From Nitrosovibrio sp. Nv4 (GTDB taxonomy: Bacteria > Pseudomonadota > Gammaproteobacteria > Burkholderiales > Nitrosomonadaceae), in assembly GCF_900215485.1 (NCBI RefSeq), contig NZ_OCMZ01000002.1, positions 806,001 through 870,000 of the forward strand: a stretch of DNA of 64,000 nucleotides, in the 5' to 3' direction. A program made the position numbers and the translations under genes. The notes under the pieces were generated by a model. It was not told the origin of the DNA. It did not search any database and saw only the letters and a list, made by a program, of their open reading frames with translations. Below are positions 10,407 through 19,300 of this stretch, in pieces; within the stretch, counting starts at the first letter, position 1, and the number at the start of each line of letters is the position of its first letter.

Positions 10407-11147
10407 CTACAATGCGCCCTGATGTTGCTGCGATACCTCGCAAGAATCGAGGAATGAATCATGGTTTTTCACTGCCAGCGCGGCGGCATAACCAACAGGC
10501 GATTCAATGGACCAAACCTTTATTCCTGCCCAATCGGGATTATCGTGAGCAATCTCATAGCATTGCCCATTACATTGTCCATTGCCTGGCAGGATGGAAA
10601 TCGCTTGCAAATGCTCTGAAATACCCAACCCCAGCGCTTTTAGTACCGATTCTTTTGCCACCCAGCGCTCAATGAAATCTTCTGCCTCGTCCGCCAGTCG
10701 TAATCCGGATCGGCGCTCCAGCGAAGAAAAGACATACGGGCTCAGACTCTTCGCGTCTATCCCGTCATCATGACTTTCGATATCCACACCGACCTGACCG
10801 TTGGTTGAAAGCGCAATCAGCGCGAAGCACCCGGCATGTGAAACATTGAACTCGATCCCCAAATCGTCTTGCAGACGGGGCTTGCCATGGCAGTTAACGA
10901 CGAGGTCCAGCTTGTCCGGCCTCAGCATTGCCCGCGCTCCCAGTATTCTTCGCAGGGCCGCCCGTGTCACAGCCGAACGCACCTGGTCTTCTTGCCTTCG
11001 GTACCGCAAGGCGCGTATGCGTTCGTTTTCACTTAACAGCGATAGATCAGAATCCGGCACAGGCAGCTGTAAATCCAGTTTGAGTAGCCACACTTCAACA
11101 CCGGGCGGAATAGTCTCAGGCAGAGGCCAGCGCTGCACTGTGCACAT
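10407..11147 (-). CDS. 4'-phosphopantetheinyl transferase, Sfp type
   Basis: About 246 residues. It carries the signature acidic stretch GVDIES and the downstream WVAKESVLKALG helix (W..KES..K) that bind Mg and CoA in Sfp/EntD-type enzymes. Its role is to convert apo carrier domains of the neighbouring FAAL-NRPS and PKS proteins to the holo form using CoA. The frame is open further upstream, to 11195, but a strong GAGGT lies 5 nt before the ATG at 11147, so I chose that start. It then overlaps the thioesterase 3' end by 32 bp, consistent with translational coupling. The 97-bp gap to the next gene is the only appreciable gap in the operon's first half. Family assignment is firm; activity on these particular carriers is inferred from context. 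Confidence 0.93.
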   Translation of the reverse strand: MCTVQRWPLPETIPPGVEVWLLKLDLQLPVPDSDLSLLSENERIRALRYRRQEDQVRSAVTRAALRRILGARAMLRPDKLDLVVNCHGKPRLQDDLGIEFNVSHAGCFALIALSTNGQVGVDIESHDDGIDAKSLSPYVFSSLERRSGLRLADEAEDFIERWVAKESVLKALGLGISEHLQAISILPGNGQCNGQCYEIAHDNPDWAGIKVWSIESPVGYAAALAVKNHDSFLDSCEVSQQHQGAL

Positions 11148-11862
11148 GCGATACCTCGACTGGATTGCCTGACAAACGATCCGCCAGAGCGGCAAGAAAG
11201 GCGTCTTCCTGTTGCCGGAGAAAGAAATGCCCCCCGTCGAACCAGTCCAGAGAATAGTTCACGTCATTTTCAAATTGCCACGCCTCCAGCTTGGACGGAC
11301 GGATCTCATCGGCGCGCCCGCCAAAAACGTGAATGGGGATGGGTAGCGGCGGCAACTTCCGATAATGGAAGCCTGCGCAAATGCGGTAATCCGCACCCAG
11401 CAAACTCAGCGTCATGGATAGCAGCTCGGCGTTTTCAAACACTTCTTCCGGCGTTCCATTCTGTTTGCGCAGATCAGCAATGAGCGAAGCATCGCTGTCC
11501 TTGTCGGCATAGCGTTTCCAATCCTGGTGAGAAGGGGCCGCACAGGCTGATACCAGCAAGGCCACAGGTAGCGGGCGTTTTCTCATCCGCAGGCAATGAG
11601 TGATCCGATAAGCCAGCAATGCCCCCATGCTGTGCCCGAAGAGTGCATATCGCTGGGGCGGGTACATTTCCAGCTCATCGCACAAACGGTGAGCGAGTGC
11701 ATCAAAAGTCGTCTCCGGCGCTTCATTCAAACGTCCGCCGCGGCCGGGTAACTCGATCGGCTGGATCTGCAGCCAGGATGGCAATTGCCGTCGCCAGCGC
11801 AAATACATGGCGGCACTCGCGCCAGCGCACGGCAAGCAGAATAGTGTTAGTGGCGCAGGCAT
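11116..11862 (-). CDS. Type II (editing) thioesterase of the NRPS/PKS cluster
   Basis: About 248 residues, alpha/beta hydrolase fold of the GrsT/TEII family. The nucleophile elbow is FGHSMGAL, and the catalytic histidine lies in DGGHFFLRQQ near the C-terminus; FCLPCAGASA near the N-terminus is typical of the family. Such stand-alone enzymes release misprimed or stalled acyl groups from carrier domains rather than the final product. The ATG shares a base with the MbtH stop (TGATG), so the two are probably translationally coupled. A GTG one codon upstream is possible but has no better ribosome binding site. The gene overlaps the phosphopantetheinyl transferase downstream. It could in principle serve as the terminal release enzyme if the last NRPS lacks one, which cannot be seen here. 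Confidence 0.92.
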   Translation of the reverse strand: MPAPLTLFCLPCAGASAAMYLRWRRQLPSWLQIQPIELPGRGGRLNEAPETTFDALAHRLCDELEMYPPQRYALFGHSMGALLAYRITHCLRMRKRPLPVALLVSACAAPSHQDWKRYADKDSDASLIADLRKQNGTPEEVFENAELLSMTLSLLGADYRICAGFHYRKLPPLPIPIHVFGGRADEIRPSKLEAWQFENDVNYSLDWFDGGHFFLRQQEDAFLAALADRLSGNPVEVSHVHSAALASA

Positions 11863-12092
11863 CACGGCGCTTTAACTACGGGTTGCTCATCCATGAAGCA
11901 CCGAAGACTAAGGGGACGCATGTCCGTCCAGACTGTTTCAACGTATTCCAGGCAGGTTTTCTTATCTCCCAGTACCCCAGTATCGCGCCATCCGCCCGGA
12001 ACGGCTTTCCAAGCCGGCCAGATAGAATATTGTTCTTCGTGGTTTACCAAAACACGGAATGTCCCATCTTCGCGGTCAAAGCAGCTCGTCAT
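11862..12092 (-). CDS. MbtH-like NRPS adenylation-domain chaperone
   Basis: 76 residues, the usual size for the MbtH family. The conserved N-x-E-E-Q-x-S-x-W-P segment is present as [10 protein letters not shown], followed by VPGGWR and a C-terminal WTDMRP, giving the characteristic tryptophans. MbtH proteins bind adenylation domains and are often needed for their solubility or activity. It is the first gene of the biosynthetic operon. The ATG at 12092 has GGGA 9 nt upstream; a TTG at 12107 in the same frame would add five residues and lacks a clear binding site. Leading position and coupling to the thioesterase suggest the main promoter lies in the 12093-12530 gap. Confidence 0.95.
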   Translation of the reverse strand: MTSCFDREDGTFRVLVNHEEQYSIWPAWKAVPGGWRDTGVLGDKKTCLEYVETVWTDMRPLSLRCFMDEQPVVKAP

Positions 12093-12530
12093 GACTATTT
12101 TTCCCAAGTTATGAACAGATAAAATTCAGAGGAGCGAAATGCGTCTTAGTCTTATTTAGCTAGACGAACCAGCGGGTGAAGAATTCAGGAAACTGATTGA
12201 TGTGTTACCTGAAAACTGCTGAACAAGCGGCGCAGCGTCTACTCGCAGCCAAAACCGGAAAATCGAGTGATGAATGTTTAGAAGATGCGGGAGAAACTTA
12301 TTCGGAGTGAACGATCGGAGAAGTGTTGACGTCGTGAGCGGGGGTTGCCGTTCGGCCATAGGCAGAGGCACCACAGCATTGAATACTTTTGCAGATACGC
12401 CGTATGTCAATTACCGTCAGGGGAGACAGTCAAAGAACAATAGAAAAACCCGAGATAGAAAAAACCGGAATCAATGGAGAGAAATACCGGCTGATACCGA
12501 TGAAAGGAAACGAGGCAGGCACCATGCCAT
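12093..12530. other. Non-coding gap upstream of the biosynthetic operon
   Basis: About 440 bp with no gene I can defend. A few short open frames occur on both strands but show no family resemblance or ribosome binding site. The region should contain the promoter of the MbtH-led operon, and a candidate is listed separately. It separates the operon from the FecR-like stub and the ECF sigma gene on the same strand. Confidence 0.5.
12133..12158 (-). promoter_or_regulatory. Candidate ECF (PvdS/OrbS-like) promoter before the MbtH gene
   Basis: On the minus strand TAAAT is followed after 17 bp by CGCT, about 40 bp before the MbtH ATG. Promoters read by PvdS-type sigma factors have TAAAT, 16-17 bp, then CGT. 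This site has one mismatch in the downstream box. It is suggestive only because a sigma gene of that family lies 0.8 kb upstream. Confidence 0.3.
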
Positions 12531-12731
12531 TCAGTTATCGGAAGGCGGGACAGATGGTGGAACAAGACCGGTAAGCAGCCAGAGGCGCGAAGCTTCTTCG
12601 TAGGCCGCCTGATTCGCCGGGTCCTCCTTAAGCCAGTCGATCAACTCCTTCATATCAGCGGGACTTAACGATTCATGTCCGCGTATTACCCACTCCACTG
12701 CTGTTTGCCACACAATATCTTCTCGTTGCAT
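12531..12731 (-). CDS. Short FecR-type N-terminal (DUF4880-like) protein
   Basis: 66 residues from the ATG at 12731; a GTG three codons upstream is an alternative. The segment AVEWVIRGHESLSPADMKELIDWLKEDPANQAAYEEASRLW matches in layout the N-terminal helical domain of FecR anti-sigma regulators, the part that contacts the FecI-type sigma factor. The membrane span and periplasmic sensor of a full FecR (~320 residues) are absent, and the following 400 bp does not continue it in any frame I can recognise. It follows the ECF sigma gene on the same strand after a 143-bp gap. It may be a truncated anti-sigma factor or a minimal cytoplasmic regulator; the ribosome binding site is weak. Confidence 0.65.
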   Translation of the reverse strand: MQREDIVWQTAVEWVIRGHESLSPADMKELIDWLKEDPANQAAYEEASRLWLLTGLVPPSVPPSDN

Positions 12732-12874
12732 GTCCGTCACAAATCTACTTTGCTGTTGATCCGATTAAACCCAACAAATGGATGCACCGGTTTTTCGTGT
12801 TTGGCCAAACGGCCCCGAAAGTCAGTATAGTAGAAATGTGGCGTCGTGCGCGGAGAAAAAGAAAAGATGTGCGA

Positions 12875-13393
12875 TTACGCAGACTGGAAGGCTGCCCGAC
12901 AGTGATCAAGTGCCTGGTGGATCAGGATGTTGACCAGGGAAGTCGAGATATCCAGCTCTGCGGCAATTACGCGATGAGTTTGCCCTTCAAGGCGATGAAG
13001 CTCAAAGGCACGCCTCGTCCGTTCAGGCAACTCGGATATTGCCTTTGCGATCAGCGTCAAATGTTGACGACTGATTACAATAGCCTCGGGGGTTCCCATG
13101 AGAGATGGAACGTGCAGTCCTTCGTCTTCGTTCTCAAAGAGATTCATTTCCAGAGCTGCGCGTCGATGATGATCAATCGCCAGATTGCGAACCATCTGGA
13201 ACAGATACGCCAGCGGTTGCTTGATATCAAAAACCGCCGCGGCCTCGCAGACTTTCAAGTAGGCATCCTGTACGACATCCTCGGCACGTTCCGGATTGCC
13301 CAGAATCTTCAGTGCCGCCCAGCGCAGCTGCAACCGATGAGCCATGAACACGTCGCTTAACTCAACCTGCTTCTCAACAATCATCTCTGCCAT
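12875..13393 (-). CDS. FecI/PvdS-type ECF RNA polymerase sigma factor
   Basis: 172 residues, typical ECF length. Region 2 contains LGNPERAEDVVQDAYLKV and the -10-contact segment AYLFQMVRNLAIDHHRR. Region 4 contains LPERTRRAFELHRLEGQTHRVIAAELDIS, a helix-turn-helix, then LVNILIHQALDHCR. Sigma factors of this group (FecI, PvdS, OrbS) drive iron-uptake and siderophore genes and are normally repressed by Fur. A Fur-box-like sequence lies 22 bp upstream of the ATG, supporting that scheme. The gene precedes the FecR-like stub and the NRPS/PKS operon on the same strand, which makes it the obvious candidate activator of that operon. The specific regulon is inferred. Confidence 0.92.
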   Translation of the reverse strand: MAEMIVEKQVELSDVFMAHRLQLRWAALKILGNPERAEDVVQDAYLKVCEAAAVFDIKQPLAYLFQMVRNLAIDHHRRAALEMNLFENEDEGLHVPSLMGTPEAIVISRQHLTLIAKAISELPERTRRAFELHRLEGQTHRVIAAELDISTSLVNILIHQALDHCRAAFQSA

Positions 13394-13414
13394 CCCTCAC
13401 TAGAATATAATAAT

Positions 13415-13433
13415 AACGAGAACCATTCGTATT
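13415..13433. promoter_or_regulatory. Candidate Fur box upstream of the ECF sigma gene
   Basis: AACGAGAACCATTCGTATT matches 15 of 19 positions of the Fur consensus AATGAGAATCATTCTCATT by eye. It lies 22 bp before the sigma-factor ATG inside an AT-rich stretch that can hold its promoter. The divergent efflux operon starts about 270 bp away on the other side. Confidence 0.6.
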
Positions 13434-13703
13434 ATCATATAACAGTTTTTGTTTTACAATATGGATGAATTTGCCGGATGTTAGTTGCTATAGCCCAGCG
13501 GTTGATTCGTCTAGTTTTTTTACATGGAATTATTGATAAAACAGGATAGAAGCCTCGGCCGCATCGCCAGGAGCGCGCGCTCAAGCTGATCTGGCGCTAC
13601 AATCGTCCAATTCACACCATTCTCGGACGGAAATGTGCGGATGGTAATGTTTATTAACAGGGAATATCGCTATCGTATCCCTCTCAAAATCCGCTCAGGC
13701 GAA

Positions 13704-15080
13704 ATGCCAAAGATAATTGCGATAAGCATTATTTCGATCTTCCTGGTTAGTATCGGGGGCTGCAAAACAGCGCCGCAGCGGCACGCCGAAAATGTGGGCG
13801 CTGCAATACCGGACCGGTGGCGCGCGAGTAGCGAATCCCCCCAACCGGCATTCGAGAATTGGGTCGAAACATTTGGGGATCCCAGCCTGAGCGCCTTGGT
13901 GAATAACGCGCTGGAGGAGAACTATGAACTGAAGGCCGCGGCAGCGCGGGTAAAGGCTGCGGTAGCCCAGGCCCGCATTGATGGGGCTGCACGATGGCCG
14001 CAGCTTTTCCTGATTCCGGGTTACCAGCACGCCCAGGTCCGCAATGCGGGATTCGGTTCGCCACGTTTCAGCGTTTTCGAAGCCGTATTCAGCCTGAGTT
14101 GGGAGCTGGATGTCTGGGGACGAATAAATGACTTGAAGACAGCCGCAATAAGAGAGGCGGATGCGACGGCAGCCGATTTTCATGGCGCCCGTTTGTCTCT
14201 TGCCGCCCGGGTAGCGCAGGGCTATTTCGAGCTGGCCGAAGCCAGGCTGCAAGCGGCTGTGGCCGAGCAATCAGTGAAGGATCGAGGTATTATAGTCGAC
14301 CTGGTACGGGGACGCTTTGCGCGCGGATTGACAAAAGCGCTCGATGTGCGTCTCGCGCTCACCGATCTTGCCACCGCGGAAGCTGAACTCACCCAGTCAC
14401 GCAACCGGATCCAGATTATTACGCGCGGGCTTGAGGTTCTGCTAGGGCGCTATCCGACCGGAGCCCTGCCGGAAACATACGAACTGCCGGAGCCTCCTCC
14501 AAGTATGCCCGCCGGACTGCCTTCAGAACTGTTGGAAAGACGGCCCGATCTTGTCGCGGCATTTGATCGCCTGCGATCGGCCGACTCACGGTTGCAAGGT
14601 ACAAGGAAATTATTGCTGCCTCGGGTTGCGCTGACTGCTGCTGGAGGAATGCGCAGCGCCGCGTTGACCGACCTGGTCGACCCCCGGGCGCTGGCCTGGA
14701 ATGTGATTATTGGCTTAGCCCAACCGTTGTTCACCGGGGGGCGAATTCAGGGTGAGATTCAGCTTAATAAAGCTCAAGCCGAGCAAGCGCTTAATCTATA
14801 CAAGGATGCGGCACTTAACGCCTTCAGGGAGGTGGAGCAGGTACTTGCCGCGGATGAGTGGTTGCGGGAAGAGGAAAAGGCTTTGCGAAAAGCCGTTGAG
14901 CAAACCGAAGCCAGCCGCAAACTGGCGGTCTATTCCTACCAGCTAGGATATATCGAAATCCTTACATTGCTGGACAGTTATCGTAGCACCCTGATTGCGC
15001 AGAGTGCTCATCTATCCGTCAAGCGACAACTTCTCAGCAATCGAATCAATCTTTTTCTGGCGTTGGGAGGCGGCATTTGA
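13704..15080 (+). CDS. Outer-membrane efflux lipoprotein, OprM/NodT family
   Basis: About 458 residues from the chosen ATG. From there the N-terminus reads MPKIIAISIISIFLVSIGGC, a compact lipoprotein signal with the lipobox cysteine at residue 20; the frame is open back to an ATG at 13635, which would bury that signal behind 23 extra residues. The body shows two OEP repeats (about 60-260 and 270-455) with SWELDVWGRI and LFTGGRIQGE, features of trimeric TolC-like channels. It is the outer-membrane exit duct of a tripartite pump. The downstream adaptor start overlaps this stop. Orientation is divergent from the ECF sigma gene, with a shared ~310-bp upstream region. Confidence 0.9.
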   Translation: MPKIIAISIISIFLVSIGGCKTAPQRHAENVGAAIPDRWRASSESPQPAFENWVETFGDPSLSALVNNALEENYELKAAAARVKAAVAQARIDGAARWPQLFLIPGYQHAQVRNAGFGSPRFSVFEAVFSLSWELDVWGRINDLKTAAIREADATAADFHGARLSLAARVAQGYFELAEARLQAAVAEQSVKDRGIIVDLVRGRFARGLTKALDVRLALTDLATAEAELTQSRNRIQIITRGLEVLLGRYPTGALPETYELPEPPPSMPAGLPSELLERRPDLVAAFDRLRSADSRLQGTRKLLLPRVALTAAGGMRSAALTDLVDPRALAWNVIIGLAQPLFTGGRIQGEIQLNKAQAEQALNLYKDAALNAFREVEQVLAADEWLREEEKALRKAVEQTEASRKLAVYSYQLGYIEILTLLDSYRSTLIAQSAHLSVKRQLLSNRINLFLALGGGI

Positions 15081-16330
15081 AAATTAGGGAATCAGGTGTG
15101 CTGAAAAATTTGACAAGAAAAAGCATGCTCAAAGTTATTATTCCCATTCTTGTCGTATTGGCCGGCATCAGTATTTCATGGGCCATTGTCATTCATCGCC
15201 CGCAAGCAAAATCCGAGTTACCAGGGAGTGACACGCCGGTGGTTCAGGTAATCAGCGTCGAGCCCCGGACACTCAGACTCAGCATTCAATCACAGGGCGT
15301 CGTCGTGCCGCGTACCGAGATCGACCTGGTGCCCGAGGTAGCGGGGCAAATCATCCGACTCCACCCCAGCCTCGTGGCGGGGGGGTTTTTCGAAGCCGGC
15401 GATATATTGATCACGGTAGATCCGCGCGATTATGACTATGCAATCGCGCAGGCGCTTGCCCGGATCGCCGAAGCCGAGCGGCAGGTTGCCATGGAAGAAG
15501 CCCAGACGGAGCAGGCGCGCAACGAATGGAAGGTTCTTGGCGAAGGACAACCTACGCCGTTGACCCTGCGCGAGCCGCAATTGGCGGAAGCACACGCCAA
15601 ATTGAAGGCTGCGCAAGCCGATCTGATCAAGGCTCGATTACAGCGTAGCCGGTGCGAGTGGCGTGCACCGTTTACCGGAAGAGTGCGGAACAAGCATATC
15701 GGTCTCGGGCAATACGTTCAGCCCGGCCAAAAACTGGCTCGTCTTTATGCCATTGATGTCGCCCAGGTGCGTCTGCCGCTTGCTACCGATCAGCTAGCAT
15801 ATCTCGATCTCCTCCTGGACCATCGCAACAGCAAACCGGAAACAGGTCCGAAAGTCGTCTTGAGCGCAGAGCTGGCCGGCGCCCTGCGGCATTGGGAAGG
15901 CCGCATCGTCCGTGCCGAGGGGGCGCTGGATGAGGAAACCGGACTGCTTCACGCCGTGGCCGAGATAAATAATCCTTATGCAGGAGAAACAGGCCAGCCG
16001 CCGCTCATGCCGGGATTGTTCGTTAAGGCGGAAATCGAAGGACGAGAACAATCGGATGTATTTGTACTACCGCCGGGCGCTGTCAACGGCGCGCGGGAGG
16101 CATTGTGGGTCGATGCGGAAGATCGGCTGCATATTCGCCGCCTCGACATCCTGCGTAACGAGCCGGATCGTATCCTGGTAAAAAGTGGCCTGAACACCGG
16201 CGACCGGGTGGTGATTGCCGGGATCGACATACCGATCGAAGGCATGAAAGTGAAGATCCAGGCTGCAAGACCAGAGCAAAAATTTGAAAAGGCCGCAACC
16301 GCCACATCCACCGCCGGCGGAACGCCGTGA
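15077..16330 (+). CDS. RND efflux periplasmic adaptor (membrane fusion protein)
   Basis: About 417 residues. One N-terminal membrane segment (VIIPILVVLAGISISWAIVI), then a lipoyl half-domain (VVVPRTEIDLVPEVAGQI), a coiled-coil hairpin rich in Ala, Glu and Gln (~105-180), the second lipoyl half (WRAPFTGRV) and beta-barrel domains. This is the HlyD/AcrA architecture that bridges the inner-membrane pump to the outer-membrane duct. The start is uncertain: a TTG overlaps the upstream stop at 15077, a GTG at 15098 has AGGG 8 nt upstream, and an ATG follows at 15125. All three keep the membrane anchor. Confidence 0.9.
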   Translation: MKIRESGVLKNLTRKSMLKVIIPILVVLAGISISWAIVIHRPQAKSELPGSDTPVVQVISVEPRTLRLSIQSQGVVVPRTEIDLVPEVAGQIIRLHPSLVAGGFFEAGDILITVDPRDYDYAIAQALARIAEAERQVAMEEAQTEQARNEWKVLGEGQPTPLTLREPQLAEAHAKLKAAQADLIKARLQRSRCEWRAPFTGRVRNKHIGLGQYVQPGQKLARLYAIDVAQVRLPLATDQLAYLDLLLDHRNSKPETGPKVVLSAELAGALRHWEGRIVRAEGALDEETGLLHAVAEINNPYAGETGQPPLMPGLFVKAEIEGREQSDVFVLPPGAVNGAREALWVDAEDRLHIRRLDILRNEPDRILVKSGLNTGDRVVIAGIDIPIEGMKVKIQAARPEQKFEKAATATSTAGGTP

Positions 16331-16388
16331 GCCATTTCCCGCTATCCCCGCTCGGTTTGCTCAGCGGGCATTTCTTCAAGTGAAGAAA

Positions 16389-19300
16389 ATGACTTCCGCT
16401 TCGCCTTCATCCGGGCCAATTGCCTGGTTTGCCGGCAATCCTGTTGCCGCCAATCTGCTGATGTGGCTGATACTGCTTGGTGGAGCCGGCAGCCTGATGC
16501 TGATGGACAAGGAAGTGTTTCCCCGTTTCATGCCCCATCAGGTCGAAGTCAAGGCAACTTATCCCGGGGCGGGACCCCTGGAAATCGAGGAGTCGGTTTG
16601 CATCCGGATCGAGGAGGCAATCTACGATTTACCGGGTGTAAAGCGGCTGAATTCGGAAATTATCGAGGGTGAGTGCACCGTCAAGCTGGCGGTATTGCCA
16701 AGTTACAATAAGGATCAGGTCATGAACGCAGTGCGCGGGCGAGTACAAGCCGTACAGCGTTTGCCTAAGGGCCTGGAAAAAATAGACGTACAGCCCGCCA
16801 ACCGCATCGGTGACGATGGCGTGATCTGGGTGGCGCTACATGGCCCCACCGATCAACTTACCCTCAAGCGCCTCAGCGATCGAATTCAGAATGAATTGTC
16901 GCAAATCCCGGGTGTTACCCGCGCGCATAATTATTATGATCTGCCTTATGAGCTTGCTATCGAGGTCTCTTCGGAACGGTTGCGCCAATACGGTATATCG
17001 TTGAATGAGGTTACCGAGACAGTCCGGCGCGCTTCGATAGATCTGCCTGGCGGAGTCATGAAGAATCCGATGGGCGAACTATTGCTTCGCGTTAAAGGTA
17101 AGGCCCAGGATAACGTTTCAGCGGGAAACCTGGTAGTTCGCACCAATGCCGATGGCAGCCGGATACTGCTTCGCGACGTGGCAATCGTCAAGGACGGTCT
17201 GGAAGAGCGTCTGTCGGAATGGCACCATAACGGGGAAACGGCGCAAGGCTGGGAAATTCATGCGGAAAAAGATACCGTTGAAGTGGCGCGGCGAGTCAAG
17301 GCTTATGTAGCGGAAAAGAAGGCGGAACTGCCACGGGGTGTGGGGCTGACCACCTGGTGGGACGACTCCCAGGCATATGAAGAACGCATCGGAACCTTGC
17401 TTGAGGATGGGCTGACCGGCTTCGTGCTGGTTTGCCTCATACTGACTCTATTCCTCCATCTCAAGGTGGCCATCTGGGCTGGCATCGGGATCCTTACCTC
17501 GATATTCGGCGCTTTCTGGCTGATGCCGGCGCTGGATGTGTCCCTTAACATGCTATCGTTATTCGGTTTCCTGCTGGCTATGGGAATTCTGGTGGATGAT
17601 GCCATTATCATCGGAGAATCCATTTATGCAAAACAGGAAGCGGCGGATGCCGCCGGCTTGCCGGAATCCGGCAAGGAGTCGCCTTTTATGGCTGAAACCC
17701 TGAAAAATCTGGCATATCTTGAGGCCGCCGTTTTGGGCGCCCGCGAGGTTGCCCTGCCGGTTGTCCTGGCTGTGATGATCGCCCTTGTCGCCTTCCTGCC
17801 CGGCCTGTTCCTGCCCGGATGGGCTGGCCAGATGATGAGACCGATCTGTCTGGTGATGATTCTGACCCTGGTATTCTCCCTCGTTGAAGCACTCCTGATC
17901 TTGCCCGCTCATCTCGCGGTACCCTCAAAACCGCCCTCATCCCCTACTACACTGATGCGGCTGCGCCGGGCTCTCAATCATGGTTTGCAGAATTTTATTC
18001 ACCGGGTTTATGAGCCGTTACTTGAAAAAGCCCTCGCTTGGCGTTATCTCACCATTGCCGCTTTTGCCGCCCTGCTGATGCTCGCGGCCGCACTGGTGGC
18101 CGGGGGTCACGTCCGGCTTTCCTTGCAGGCAGACGTGACAAAAGGCAGCTTCTGGGTCTATCTGAAATTACCTCAAGATACGCCATACAGCGAAACCCGC
18201 AGGATCGCGGAAAAAGTGGAACGGTCATTGCTGGAAATCCGGGACGAAGTCGACAGAAAAGCCAGGGTTCATGATTCGGACATTCAACAAAGCGTGATCG
18301 TCGGTATAGAAACGATAATCTCGGAGCACAGTGCCGGTTTCTGGACCGAATTGTCGCCAGCAGGACGTCGGCATATCGTCGTCGAGGATTTCATCAGGGA
18401 ATGGCGCAAGCGTATCGGCGACATCGGTCGCGCCAAGATTGATTTCCTCTACAAGGAAGGCGATCTTCCCTACGATATTGAATTCGATCTGGGCCATTCT
18501 GATTCAGCGGTCTTGAGCTCGGCGGTAGCACAGCTCAAACAGAAGCTGGCGAGCTACCCGGGTGTATATGATGTGGTGGATTCCGCCGAACCCGGAAAGC
18601 CGGAAGTTCGCCTCCGCGTGAAGCCTGAAGCCGAACGCCTGGGGGTGCGCCTGGAAGACGTCGCCGAACAAATGCGGCATGCCTATTACGGTGACGAGGT
18701 GCACCGGTTTCAAAGAGGGCGTAACGAAGTCAAGGTGATGGTACGGCTGCCTCGAAGTGAAAGACAGTCTCTGGATGATCTGCAGAGCCTTCCGATTCGC
18801 CTGCCCAATGGGGCACAGGCCCCTTTGGGGACTCTTGCAGAAATTGATCTGATGCCTGGACAGGCAAAGCTCCTCCGCCAGAGCCGGCAGCGCATCCTGA
18901 AAATCCAGGCGCAGGTGGACCCCAGGATGACAGACGTCAATGCGATCTATGCCGGTCTGGCAGCGGAAGAAATCCCCCAGATAAAGCGGCAGTTTCCCGG
19001 ACTGGATGTCAACATCGGTGAAGAACGCCAGGAGCAGGAGGACACTGCCCGGACGCTCGTATTGTTTACCGCTGCGGCTTTGACGGTAATCTATGCTTTG
19101 ATAGCGATTCCATTTCGTTCCTATGTCAAACCGCTGATCTTCCTGCTGGGCGCGCCCGTTGCCTGGAGCGGCGCAGTGTGGGCGCACTGGCTGATCGGCT
19201 TGCCACTGTCCATGGAATCCCTGGTCGGCATGATCGCCGCCAGCGGTGTAGTAGTGAATGATAGTCTTGTACTGCTGGATTATGTCCAGAAACGCGAAAG

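Noticed and set aside
12156-12410. 84-residue minus-strand frame before the MbtH gene
   Set aside because: No recognised family, no ribosome binding site and it covers the likely promoter region; it does not continue the FecR-like stub.
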